From assembly GCA_959347315.1 (NCBI GenBank), contig OY365814.1, forward strand, positions 32,536,387-32,600,386: DNA of 64,000 nucleotides, written 5' to 3'. Positions 42,600-54,471 of the stretch are shown piece by piece (within the stretch, counting starts at the first letter, position 1; each line of letters begins with the position of its first letter). The notes below the pieces were generated by a model. It made no database searches. It saw only the letters and a list, made by a program, of their open reading frames with translations, and was not told where the DNA came from. The translations under genes were made by a program, and so were the position numbers. This DNA is from Bimastos eiseni. Taxonomy: Eukaryota; Annelida; Clitellata; Crassiclitellata; Lumbricidae.

Positions 42600-45240
42600 T
42601 TAGTGTTCATTGTTTTACAACATAAATAATAATGGAGCTAGCCACATCAATAATACATGTCATTTGGTATCTCAGGCAAATGTAACAATATTTGCATAAA
42701 CATTTTCAAAACAAAACAAATTATCCATGACCAATCTCTATGTACATTTTTTTAGTCATCACATTTTTAAAGAATTTTTCAGCATGACATTTTTTCACGA
42801 TGTTCTTAATCTATCAAACATTATTGCAGAAACATTTTCAAATAATGTAAGTCTATACTATTTATTTTTCATGTTATACCAAGTGATAATATACAGTGGA
42901 CTACATCTTTGCATAGATTTTAACTTACTCACTGTAACTTTCAAATACAACTCCATTAACATTTGTCATTATATGCATGTATATGTATGAAATGACTCAA
43001 ATGAGGTCAATATTAATTATCACATGAGAACAGAAAGAAAGAGGAGGGGACGAGGAAGAGGCAGAGGATAATAGATGGTGACAGGGAGTGGAAGTTGAGG
43101 GGTATTGGCAGAAGTGTTGGCCTGCTCTCCCTGAAGTCAGACACGGTGACCATCACTTATTGCATTGTATTTAAATCTATTTATATAACGCCTCTATCAG
43201 CACACACCAATCGCTTCCATATAACAGAAATTCGTCTTGAGAAAGGAGAAAACAGGCACTATATTGTAACCAATGCAATACCTCTACAGAATAAAGTTCT
43301 TCTAGTATTAATCGCTATCTTTGTCCATCAATGATTATTGTTGGATAGAAAAAATGAAGAAATTGAAACGGAGCTTTGGAAAAGTTGGGAGCCGGGGAAC
43401 CGCTACACATTCCTCCTGAAATGCAAGTGCATTTACTGGACCATAGGGCCTATCCTCAGAATGTGTAGCTATCAACCCGTCCACTCCTAACTATCTCATA
43501 CACGCGTCGCAATACTTATAAAGTAAGCCATCAATACCTCCTTAAATAAAGGTGTCTAAGAGTATAATTACCCTAATCAATTGTCAGCTTCGCCTTATTT
43601 TGGGCAATCAATTTTTAGACTTAAAGAAAAGTAATTTTATTTACTCACTAAATAACAGTGTTATATGGTAAATAAGCTAAAGTAATAATAGCAATCATAA
43701 TTATTATTGTAATTTCAATAAATACATGTACGATGCCACCTAGCGATTCGCTTGCGTGACACCTCTCACAGGAGTGTACAATTGTAGATTTAATTAAGAT
43801 TAATTTCACATCAATCATCGCACAGACAGTTTAGTCAACAAATGAATGCGTTAAAATGACATAAATAACCACAATAATACCAATTATTATTATTAATTTC
43901 AAACACGTACTACGCCACCTACCGATTGAGAGGCGCGTTCCCGTCTTTCCAATACATTTGAACTTCAGTATTCTCTGTCGCTTAACTCAATTATACTTGT
44001 TTCTTCGATTATGTATATCTGAGCTCGTGGGAAGCTTCAAAAATGACAAATGAAATGTAGAATTAAATATTAAATAATTATGGGCCACAACGTATACAAT
44101 TATTGTGCAGCTAGAAGCCTAGAACATACATAGATCCTGTCCTGCAGTTTCCTGGATTAATTGTTTGTTGCATATTGTAGAATTAGGTCACGCAGATGAT
44201 CCTGTAATTTCACGCATTAGGGATCTCTATTTTAAAGTTGTAGCCTACTATGTGACATATTTACGTATTTTGCAAAGCCAAAGTTTACAACATATTGTAT
44301 CGTCAACGATCAAACCGCGTCGAAGCAGTTTCTACTTCAAACTTTGATTTAATTGAGTCGTTAATGTAGCTAATGTGGTTACCGTCGTTTACTGCCCTTC
44401 GGAATGCAGATCAGCGGCAAGTTAAATAAGGCCTAACGACATAATTATATCTGAAGTCATTAACTGAAATTGCAGTGGGGTAATTAGCCCAACCCTATGC
44501 ACTAAATTGAGTGTCAGAGTTCGCGAAGATCAGCAGAGACGAGACAAGGCAAGGAGCCAATGACTACCAGACCAGAGCGATGATGGGGTACGAGAATCGC
44601 TGCTGGAGGAGTGGCTATAGTGGTATTAGAGGAGCGCATCCAGCATCTAGCCGGAGACGTGGCCACATTTCGGAGTGCGACCGACAAGACGTGCAACAAA
44701 ATGCAGGACCCGGTCCAGTTTGGAAGCCTACAAATAGTGATCAGTAGTTATCTGATGAAGGAATGGACAAGTGTAGCGGTGGCGTCTGGAGTTATCGAGC
44801 GAGTAACAGTGCGGAGCTGACGAAACTTTTAGCATGAGTCACACAGAGACACAGGAGACGGTGAATGTGATCTGCAAATATAAGCTCTTAGTCTTGGTTA
44901 GAGATGTTCGGCAATCCTACAGTGTGTTTGCACAATAATTATTTCAGCAATTGATCAGCGAGTAGTAGGAGAGCTGATTTAAAGCAGCAGAAATTGTTGG
45001 GAACGGTCATGAAACTGTCTAACCCTGTTTTCACAAAGAATTTTGGACTCGTGTATGATGCCCTGGAAGAGTTGGCCGATTTGTCCTTGGCCTTGCAGAT
45101 AGTTTATATCACTCTTCCTGTTGATCTTACAAAAGTCGCAAAGTTTCTGCTACTTTGTACATAAGTGAAGTCGATGCACATCACTTTTTATACAGTTTCG
45201 ACAAGCTATTTAAAGGATAAACTTATGGGCTTACTGCTGC
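42600..45240. other. No gene recognised
   Basis: AT-rich, few repeats. Open frames at 42727-42990, 43095-43334 and 44511-44820 (the last includes RIQHLAGDVATFRSATDKTC, with mild heptad character) show no known domain. Possible exon fragment at 44580-44820, not supported further. Confidence 0.35.
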
Positions 45241-45249
45241 AGTAAGTTA

Positions 45250-45322
45250 AGCTGTAAGTGCTGAAATATGCCCAGCAACGGCTTCTGCTGTCATAAGCTG
45301 TCGTCAATCCTGGATCCAACAC
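45250..45322 (+). repeat. Family B copy, internally deleted
   Basis: GTGCTGAAATATGCCCAGC joins directly to AACGGCTTCTGCTGTCATAA, losing the AAATTTCTGTCGAC segment, then GCTGTCGTCAATCCTGGATC. Confidence 0.75.
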
Positions 45323-45647
45323 CGCTTATTGCTGCGCCAATTTTACATTAACAGCACAGAGGAGATGGAAACCATGTAGGCTAATCAGAGAGTCAATCGT
45401 GCGCTGAAGTAGATGGCTTTGTTGTCTGTCCGAGGTGTCAATTGACGCCACGAGTCGCTGAGAATGTCCAATTTGATACCATGCATGTGAAATCTTGTAC
45501 ACAACAGCGTCATACGTGTGTTGGCCTACGTGTCAATCGCTACCTAATCAAAACCCCTACTTACGCACCTGACCTAATCTCACCTTATCATTTCGTAATT
45601 TCTAACATTCAGCTATCTAATCACAGCACGTCATTTTATCCTTTATG

Positions 45648-46880
45648 CATGGACGGATGGATGGACGGATGGATGGATGGGTGGATGGATCGATGGATGG
45701 ATTGATGGATTGATGGATTGATGGGTGGATGGATGGATGGATGGATGGATGGATGGTTGCATGGATGGATGGATGGATGGATGGATGGCTGGATGGATGG
45801 ATGGATGGATGGATGGATGGATGGATGGATGGATGGATGGATGGATGGATGGATCGATGGATGGATTGATGGATTGATGGATTGATGGGTGGATGGATGG
45901 ATGGATGGCTGGATGGCTGGATGGATGGATGGATAGATGGATGGATGGATGGATGGATGGATGGTTGCATGGATGGATGGATGGATGGCTGGATGGATGG
46001 ATGGATGGATGGATGGATGGATGGATGGATGGATGGATGGATGGATGGATGGTTGCATGGATGGATGGATGGATGGATGGATGGATGGATGGATGGATGG
46101 ATGGATGGATGGATGGATGGATGGATGGATGGATGGATGGATGGATGGATGGATGGATGGATGGATGGCTGGATGGATGGATGGATGGATGGCTGGATGG
46201 ATGGATGGATGGATGGATGGATGGATGGATGGATGGATGGATGGATGGATCGATGGATGGATTGATGGATTGATGGATTGATGGATTGATGGGTGGATGG
46301 ATGGATGGATGGCTGGATGGCTGGATGGATGGATGGATAGATGGATGGATGGATGGATGGATGGATGGTTGCATGGATGGATGGATGGATGGCTGGATGG
46401 ATGGATGGATGGATGGATGGATGGATGGATGGATGGATGGATGGATGGATGGATGGATGGATGGTTGCATGGATGGATGGATGGATGGATGGATGGATGG
46501 ATGGATGGATGGATGGATGGATGGATGGATGGATGGATGGATGGATGGATGGATGGATGGATGGATGGATGGATGGATGGATGGATGGATGGATGGATGG
46601 ATGGATGGATGGATGGATGGATGGATGGATGGATGGATGGATGGATGGATGGATGGATGGATGGATGGATGGATGGATGGATGGATGGATGGATGGATGG
46701 ATGGATGGATGGATGGATGGATGGATGGATGGATGGATGGATGGATGGATGGATGGATGGATGGATGGCTGGCTGGCTGGCTGGATGGATGGATGGATGG
46801 ATGGATGGATGGATGGATGGATGGATGGATGGATGGATGGATGGATGGATGGATGGATGGATGGATGGATGGATGGATGA
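45648..46880 (+). repeat. 1.2-kb (GGAT)n array with 404-bp higher-order repeat
   Basis: Tetranucleotide array with GGCT, TTGC, CGAT and TTGA variants in a fixed order. The variant pattern starting at 45882 (two GGCT, one GATA, one GTTGCA) recurs at 46286, a shift of 404 bp. Because four is not a multiple of three, all frames stay open and yield long Trp-Met-Asp-Gly and Ile-His-Pro-Ser repeats, which are not genes. Confidence 0.95.
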
Positions 46881-47139
46881 GTTCAAGGCAGAATGGACGA
46901 GTGGAGCATAGCATAAACGAATTGAGAGGAGAGGTAATGTTACAAAAATGACCCAACGAACGAATAACTGAACGAACGAACGAATTAGCGAATGAATGAA
47001 TTTATTCGTGCACCAAAAGGACCTAAGGTAGCGGCGATGAAGGCGACCTTCGGTGCGCTGGCGCCAGACTGACCGATCGACTGACCACTCAGGGACCAGC
47101 AAACAGCGAAGACACGCACAAAGAAAACACAGAAGCAAC

Positions 47140-47235
47140 AAGACGTACACACACACACACACACACACCAAAGACACCGAAGCAGACATGCAGACAGAGA
47201 CACTCCATATGACAGACGAGAGGACAGACAAACAG
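47140..47235. repeat. (CA)n and GACAGA tract
   Basis: (CA)11 at 47148-47169, followed by irregular GACAGAC units. Confidence 0.88.
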
Positions 47236-47477
47236 ACAGAACGGTGAAATGGATTTCTATGATTTATGCATCGTTGTCCTTGCAGCATGCAATGATTGAC
47301 GTCACATCACCCCAACCCATCCATCCCTTCTACACCCCGTCCCATCCCACTGCATCCCCCATCACCATGGCCTGACCATCAGCAGCCTCCCTATGATGGT
47401 CCAATTATTGCATCTGACACACAACGCGTCTCGCCAGATATCATGTCCGCTTATCTGTAGGCCCCCTATATATTAGA

Positions 47478-47932
47478 TTCAGTTTAACGACCCTTTGTGA
47501 TAACAAAGATCATCGGCGTCGCCACCCTCCTTTGTTCAGGCTTAGGACTGGCACTGGCCGAGTGCAAACAATGACGGAGTTTGCGGTGGCGAAGTTAGGT
47601 GATTGGTTAATTGCAGTTTAACGACATTGTGCGATATTATGGATCATTAACGTCACCCTCCGTTTATCTAGGCTTGGGACTGGCACTGCTGGACTGCAAG
47701 CAGTGTTGAGGCTCAGGAACCAAGCAGTGACATGGTCTTTACCCATTTAGCATCGGTTTATCGCGTTTCAGGGGTGTTTAAGGAAGCCCAAACCTTGCAA
47801 ATGGTAGGGGCAATTGCTTCAGTTTAACGACACTGTGTGGCTGTGTGATAACAATGATCGTCTGTGTCACTCTCCTCCTTTCTCCATGCTTGGGACTGGC
47901 ACTGCCAGAGAGCGAGCAGTGATTGAGTTTGC
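47478..47932 (-). repeat. Three family A copies in one array
   Basis: Copies at 47478-47585, 47610-47705 and 47815-47932, all in the same orientation: CAGTTTAACGACCCTTTGTG, GCAGTTTAACGACATTGTGC, CAGTTTAACGACACTGTGTG. Each differs in its ending (CAAACAATGACGGAG, CTGCAAGCAGTG, AGAGAGCGAGCAGTG), so they are different subfamilies inserted close together and not a tandem duplication. Confidence 0.8.
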
Positions 47933-47934
47933 TT

Positions 47935-48134
47935 TGGTTTGTCTCTCAGTCTGGATTGAATCTCTGTCCACCGTGTGACAATCAGGCCTGGTTCTCAATG
48001 CACATCTATATCAATTGGTCTTAGCTTTCATGCATATAATATAGCGTCGGCTGCTGGCTCTTTGAAGGTGTCTAGACTCTTGGTGGCGCATAAGGCTATG
48101 TAGATAGTCTTATAGCATCGGCTGTTTACTTTTT

Positions 48135-48171
<37 letters not shown>

Positions 48172-49125
48172 TAGATATTACGACCTTTCAGTTTTTGAGG
48201 CTCCCTTGGTCATAAATATAGAGATAACAATGACTGAGTTTTTGAGACTGTCCCTCGACAGAACCAGTGGCCAAATCAGCAAATCTACACTGAACCTTGC
48301 GGGTCTTTACCACTCGGTCCCAGACGACTGTTCTGGCGCCAATGCACCGCACCTTGTTAGGTTTCGGTGTAACACTCAGACTATCGTCTTCAGCAGTTGC
48401 CTAGCAACGCCCGCGTGACAGCCCCAAAGGCGGGAAAGACAGACGACCCACTTCAAATCAAGAGCAGAATTTTTTCCCTCACTTGCCCGCACGCCACAAG
48501 GCAACCGAGCGAACGGTCATCACATCCTTCACAATTTTTGTTGCCCCAGAGGGCGACTGGGCGTGCTTGCAGCTCGCGGCGTTATCAACGCCGGTTGGAA
48601 ATTGTGCGATGTATGACCGATCCACCTTCACGATAAGTGAGGAATAAATAGCACGTGATGCAATAGGATTCATGTAATATTAATCGTATGCTGGCGTAGA
48701 GCGCTGTAGCTGGTGAATCAATACATTATTTAAGAAACAGAGCTTCAGACGTACCTTATGATTAAGACCTTACTGTACCTTGTGCAGAATATCCTACTGG
48801 CCCGCCGAATGACCGATAGTACGTCACTTCCGCTTGGATCGGAAACGCATTTCGACTGCTCAAGGAAGGAAGGTAACTTAAACGAATGGAAAACGTTGCT
48901 AGTGGAAAATGCAGTGGATAAACAGAGCAAGAAAGAGAAGGCCAGGAGGAGGAGGAAGGTCCAATGCCCAAAGAAAACCAGTCTGTCTGTCAGACCACGT
49001 CTGTTTGTCTGTTAAATAGTGTATTATTTTGTAAGGACTGGCCTGCCATCCCATCGCCTCACACTTACTGAGGTATGCACCTAGGAGTATTTATAGGATA
49101 AGGCTCACCCAGTTGCTAAGGCGGT
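47935..49125. other. No gene recognised
   Basis: 48200-48640 is unusually G+C-rich for this window, with several 60-80-codon open frames in different registers; none resembles a known protein and no splice frame was convincing. 48000-48130 carries two TTTGAAGGTGTCTA-like family B remnants. Confidence 0.35.
48137..48168. repeat. (GA)n microsatellite
   Basis: About 15 GA units at the end of a TTTTTAAAAAG segment. Confidence 0.95.
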
Positions 49126-49127
49126 GG

Positions 49128-49383
49128 TGGTGGCTGCAGTTTAACGTCACTGAGATGACACGGATCATTGCCAGCGCCCTCCTCGTTCATGCAGACTTGG
49201 GACTGGCTGTATCAGAGGACGAACAGTTGCATTTTATATAAAACCGCGACAGCAGACATACAACTGCATGTAGTTCTGGTGGTAGTGGCAGTTTAACAAC
49301 ATTGTGTGATAAGAAAGATCATTAGCGTCGCCCTCCTTCTTTATCCTGGCACTGCCTGAGTTCTTGCAGCGGAGGAGTTTCCA
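49128..49383 (-). repeat. Two family A copies
   Basis: 49128-49232 (GCAGTTTAACGTCACTGAGA, diverged) and 49280-49383 (GCAGTTTAACAACATTGTGT, with the GGCTTGGGA block deleted). Same orientation. Confidence 0.78.
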
Positions 49384-49447
49384 CAATTAGTTCTGCTCTA
49401 TTTAATACTTATTGATATATGGCAGATTCGAGGCTATAAAAGTTTCT

Positions 49448-49492
49448 TTATCCCACAGTGTCGTTAAACTGCAACTATCACCACTCCATGAA
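49448..49492 (+). repeat. Family A 3' end
   Basis: Only the terminus remains: CACAGTGTCGTTAAACTGC then AACTATCACCACTCC, the inverse of the TGGTGGT leader seen in other copies. Confidence 0.6.
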
Positions 49493-49728
49493 AGTTTCCA
49501 CATGTAAGTAAGTAAGTAAGTAAGTATATTCTTTATTGAACCAACTGCTTATCCGCACTCCGGTAGTTCTGCTCTATTAAATATTTATATATCAGAGGCG
49601 TCCAGATAGAGGGGTCTGGAGGCAAATGCCTCCAATTTCACAGAGGGGGATATTGTTTAGTATCAGAGGAATATCTTGCCTTCATGACACTTTGGATCAG
49701 GTTTTGCTTCCATAACTCAGAGGGTGGG

Positions 49729-49829
49729 TGGTAGTTGCAGTTTAACGACACTGTGGTAACAACGACCATTAGCGTCGCCCTCCTTCTTTATCTAGACATG
49801 GGACTGGCACAGGCCGAGTACTACCAGTG
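49729..49829 (-). repeat. Family A copy adjoining the ACCAGT minisatellite
   Basis: Plus strand GCAGTTTAACGACACTGTGG to GGCCGAGTACTACCAGTGA, where the 10-bp minisatellite starts without any break. Confidence 0.85.
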
Positions 49830-50371
49830 AAGACCAGTTAAAACCAGTCAAAATCAGTCAAAACCAGTTAAAATCAGTCAAAACCAGTCAGGAGCAGTTA
49901 AAACCAGTCAAAATCAGTTCAAACCAGTCAAAACCAGTTAAAATCAGTCAAAACCAGTTAAAATCAGTCAAAATCAGTTAAAACCAGTCAAAATCAGTTA
50001 AAATCAGTCAAAACCAGTTAAAATCAGTCAAAACCAGTAAAAATCAGTTAAAATCAGTCAAAATCAGTTAAAACCAGTCAAAATCAGTTAAAATCAGTCA
50101 AAACCAGTTAAAATCAGTCAAAATCAGTTAAAACCAGTTAAAATCAGTCAAAACCAGTTAAAACCAGTCAAAATCAGTTAAAACCAGTCAAAATCAGTTA
50201 AAATCAGTCAAAACCAGTTAAAATCAGTAAAAACCAGTCAAGACCTGTTAAAACCAGTCAAAATCAGTTCAAACCAGTCAAAACCAGTTAAAATCAGTCA
50301 AAACCAGTCAGGAGCAGTTAAAACCAGTCAAGACCTGTTAAAACCAGTCAAAATCAGTTAAAACCAGTCAC
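49829..50371. repeat. 10-bp minisatellite (AAAACCAGTT) growing from a family A end
   Basis: About 54 units of AAAAYCAGTY with C/T variants. It begins where the family A copy at 49729 reads GAGTACTACCAGTGA, so ACCAGT at the end of that repeat is the likely seed. Occasional GAGCAGTT and GACCTGTT variants recur, indicating larger-block duplication. Non-coding. Confidence 0.9.
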
Positions 50372-50384
50372 AATATGAAGCATA

Positions 50385-50745
50385 GACACACACACACTCA
50401 CAAACGTAAACACAGACACAAATAGGTAGACCAACAAAAACAATCAACCAAACACAGACAAACAGACACACACAAAGACCGATATAAATATACAGACACA
50501 CAAGCACACACACGAAAACTCGCAGACACAAAGAAATATACACAGACAGACACAAACATACAGAAAGACACACACACATACAGAAAGACACACACACATA
50601 CAGAAAGACACACACACATACAGAAAGACACACACGCATACAGAAAGACACACACACATACAGAAAGACACACACGCATACAGAAAGACACACACACATA
50701 CAGAAAGACACACACACATACAGAAAGACACACACGCATACAGCA
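50385..50745. repeat. 20-bp minisatellite (CAGAAAGACACACACACATA)
   Basis: 50385-50565 is irregular ACACA/CAGACA sequence; from about 50568 some nine regular 20-bp units follow, with ACAC/ACGC variants alternating. Starts about 15 bp after the ACCAGT minisatellite. Confidence 0.9.
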
Positions 50746-51317
50746 GTCGTCGGGTAAGAAGTCTAATCCGTGAGATGAATACAAAATGACCCAAATTAGA
50801 ATGGCAATCGCCTTAGAAGGGATTGACCAAACGAATGGTCAGGTCGATGGATGGACAGAAGCAGTGGTCAGTCGCTTGACCATGCCGCATCTTCCGCACA
50901 GATAACAACACGCCAGGGCATCAACGCAGCTCCTTGACCACCGCCAGCAGCCGCAGTCTCCGAGTGAAAATGTACAGGGTGGGCCAAAAAAAGGAACCCA
51001 CAGAAAAATACAGAGAGACAGACAGAGAGGTAAGAACAAAAGGGCAGAATCGTTAAAATCCGCAGACCGTTTTTACATATACATATATACATATGTATAT
51101 AAGTATATGTATAATATATATATATGTATATAAGTTATCACAGGATTAATATATTGACAGACTATATAAAACTTTAAATAGTGACATATAATAAGTTATA
51201 ATATACAATTCTACAATATGTGAACTCATGATCTGAAATATATCCGGCATCGGACGCCGAATCCGTCGTCAAACAAGGAGCAAACAGTGCAGACATATTT
51301 GGGTGTCCCCCGTTTAC
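50746..51317. other. No gene recognised, DDIAS 3' side
   Basis: 50860-51000 is G+C-rich (CACCGCCAGCAGCCGCAG) and ends ACAGGGTGGGCCAAAAAAAG, which resembles a mariner-type transposon terminus. 51068-51130 is a TATA/ATAC microsatellite. Confidence 0.35.
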
Positions 51318-51625
51318 ACACTTATAATAACAATGATAATAATAATTACTATAATAGTACTGATAATAATTCAATCTTTCAATACGATAATAATAGTTGT
51401 AGTAGTAATAATAATAGTAATAAAAATCACAATAATAATAATAATAATAGTAATATGACACAGGCAACGGGAGACCCTCGCGAAACAACTCATCTTTTTA
51501 ACGTCTATCTATTTGTACACAACGTTTTAATGCAGCGGCATTCAGGGGCTCTTTTGTTCAGACCGATGGGGACGAAAACCTATAACAATTACAATAATAA
51601 TAATAATAGTAATAATATCAAATGT
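51318..51625. repeat. AAT trinucleotide tracts in the DDIAS 3' flank
   Basis: 51325-51450 and 51580-51620 carry AATAATAAC and AATAATAGT repeats. If the DDIAS 3' UTR is longer than about 20 nt it contains the nearer tract. No clear AATAAA signal was seen on the minus strand. Confidence 0.8.
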
Positions 51626-51644
51626 AGTCAATTATGGTTCATAT

Positions 51645-54471
51645 TTAGTCAAGAAAGAGGTCGCCACTGTCGCCAAACAAATCCTTTGATTGGTCGCAAT
51701 GCAACCCAGAATTATTGTCTCTCGTCGAAGCTCTACTCACAACTCGCGGCGAATTAAATAAATTACATTCTATCGGAATGTCTTTGCGATTTACTGTAAT
51801 CCACGAGCAGACGGCCCCACACGGGCTTAGTTCGGAGCTGGGTCTTTGCGAAGAATTTCCAAACAGTTCTGGGCTAATGGAGGTGGTAAGACAGTCAGAT
51901 GCAGTAGCAGAGGTCTCACGTGAGAAAGCCTTATTTCTATAGGAATTTAATGCACAGGGATGTGGTAAAACGTGAACGAAAGTACCAGCTAGGCAGTCAG
52001 ATGAGGGCGAATCTAGCTGATGTATGCCAGGATTAGCTGCAATATTGTTGCAGTCTACAAGTCTTTGTGAAAAGTCTTCCACAACCATTGGCGACTGTGT
52101 ACAGGCTGCGGTGGTGCTGAGAGGTGTACTGGAAAACGGAAATTTCACACTGCCTGGAAAGTCTGCTCGTAATCCGGATTGTCTGTGAGGTAAGCCAGTG
52201 TGGATGAAATGCGGTGATTGGAAAAGATCGAAACTGTTATTAACCGGAGTAGCAACTGCCCCGTTTCGAGCCTTCTTGGTTGAATGCTCAAGGACGATAA
52301 CACTTTTACGAGTCGCACAGTTTTGTAGTAGTTTCTCGTGCAGACCCTTACTCGAGAAACTATTTGCAAGCAATCTGTTAGCACTGGATATCGTGTTCAC
52401 AGGAGTTCTGTAGTTTAAAAAACTATGAAGTCTTGGTGTGTTCTTGATGCCTATCACAGGTGGAGTAGCAGCGATCAAAGTTGTTTTTCGAGTCGATTTT
52501 ATAACCTGGTGTGGGAAGTTTTTGTTCTGCCCAAACAATATCGATAATGAGGAGTCAAATGTGTCTGATGCATAACACATTTGTGCACTGGGTTCCACAT
52601 TTTCTTTTGACTCATTCAAGGATGTATCACTGCGAATTTCTCTCGTCTTTACTGTGCTAAACTGCTCCAATGGTGACTGGTATGGTGATAGCTGTGAAGA
52701 ATTTCTCCATAGATTGTTGGCATGGCTCCCTATACACACACTAGAATGTTTTCTTAGAGATTCAGTTAGCAACTGTGGCAAAATGCAGCATCTCGCTGGA
52801 GTTTGCACAACATCAGATACACTTGAATGTGTTTTTGAAGATTCTGCTATGAACTGTTGTGAAACGCAGTGTCTCACTGATTTTTCCAGACTTTTTGGTA
52901 TACTTGACTCTGCTACCTGCTGCTCAAAATCATCTGACCAAAGTGAAAACAGTTCATTGCTACATCCAGATCCATCCAAACTTCTCGTACTGCTTCCACG
53001 TGGTTCGAGGTGCTTAGATGGAACAGTATGAGTTGTGAAACTATATCGGCTAGGCGTTTGTTGAAGCACAGAAGAGCTGTTTAAGGGTTTCAAACGAACC
53101 TGTGACTGTTTCTCGTCGAACTTATTATCTCCCTTGAGAAATTCGTCCAAATCTTCGGAGTACGGTTGCTCCCAGTCTCTATCTTTACTCTCAGAAAGTG
53201 AGTCATGAGAAATTGATTTCAAACGACAACCAACGCGTTTAGAATTTGAAGCCGGGACTTCAAGCGTTTCACATGTCAGTCTGTTGTCAAATTCGCAATC
53301 CTTGAGAAATGCTTCAAGATCTTCAGAGTATGGAGCTTCAACAAAATCGAGCGTACAAGATTGTTTCTGCGTGGGCAAGGTAACAGGTAAATCGAGCTGT
53401 GAAGGACTGCTTTTTGAAATCAGTTTCTTCGTAATCTCTTGAGAAACGGACGAGGCAGTGACACACCGTTTGAAACTGAAATCACCCATAAAAACGCGGC
53501 GTTCTTGAGAAACAACACTTGCTGCTCGACAGATTTCAATTTCATCTATAGAAGACTCGTCAAAAGTGACGTTCGGACTCTCCTTATCCAGCGTTCGCTT
53601 TCGCTTCAGCCATCTGGGCTCACTATTTACATGAAGCTCAGACACACCGTTCGATTTCTGGTCATTCGCATCATTTAATCTTCTTTGTACTCTCTCATTT
53701 CTCTCCGTTACAACCTCAGAACAGAAACCACTGTCATAATTGCTTCCCTTCGAAACACTGCAGATCGGACGATGCTGTGAAAGCCGGACATTGCTAAACT
53801 GTGTATTCGCAATCATTGTTTCAAAGGGGGCACGTGGTCTCCTAGTTGAGATTGGTTGATGGGTTGCGGTGCTTAGAAAGGAACTGTTAGCTATAGGGGT
53901 GCCAGGCATGTGCCTGAGGGACTGCACAGAAGAAAATCCGGACGATCTTCGGCCATTTAATTCTTTCGGTTCAACGTTCGAACCGACATCTTGATCGCAA
54001 CTCAGAACTAAACTCTGCTCGGAATTTTCTAAGGTACCAATGCAATCTCTTTCGACACAAGACGTCTGCGACAGAGATGACATCCCTTCGAATCCAGAAA
54101 CACTCAACAGCAAGTTCTCACCAATCACAGAGTTTAAACACTGAGAAGAACCGAAGTCACTGACAATTTGGCGAAGCCTTGTCAAAACTGTCGTAAAATT
54201 ATTGTCGCTGCATGGAAACAGCATCTGCCAAGCGACAGAGCCTGAAACCATCTCCTCTGAATTTGGTAAGCCACTGGGAAATGAACTTCCATCTTCATTA
54301 GGAAGAGTCAGATCTGACGACGGTAAATTTCCAGCGTTATCTCGACGTTGTGCGTTTGGCAGCTTGAAACCGAACAGAAAACTGGAGCCAACAAACGTTT
54401 CATCAATCACAGAATCGATGAGATTTTCATTGATGAGCTGCGGATATGTCTGGGAAAGCGATTCGAGATTT
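51645..54471 (-). CDS. DDIAS: DDIAS (Noxin) homologue, coding exon 3 (terminal)
   Basis: Large last exon of a DNA-damage-induced apoptosis suppressor homologue. The acceptor TTGCTTACAG precedes 54471; one base completes Arg93, then residues 94-1034 and a TAA at 51647-51645. The first part finishes the N-terminal OB-fold: ETFVGSSFLFGF matches the family, followed by AWQMLFP. The remainder is long, Ser-rich and probably disordered, as in vertebrate DDIAS. An acidic PYSEDL motif occurs twice (near residues 473 and 529), SPELFG occurs near the C-terminus, and the protein ends DLFGDSGDLFLD. The joined protein of 1034 residues compares with about 1000 in human. In vertebrates the protein is nuclear or cytoplasmic, stress-induced and anti-apoptotic; its biochemical role here is inferred only from homology. 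Confidence 0.93.

Noticed and set aside
45636..47288. 550-codon frame of Ile-His-Pro-Ser repeats and Trp-Met-Asp-Gly frames on the other strand
   Set aside because: Tetranucleotide repeat read in three frames; no non-repeat domain is attached.
47935..48640. G+C-rich segment as a gene or CpG-island promoter
   Set aside because: No consistent frame, splice pair or known protein; kept only as an unremarkable stretch.
49829..50371. Regularly repeated short units that could suggest a CRISPR array
   Set aside because: Units are contiguous 10-mers with no spacers, in an animal genome.
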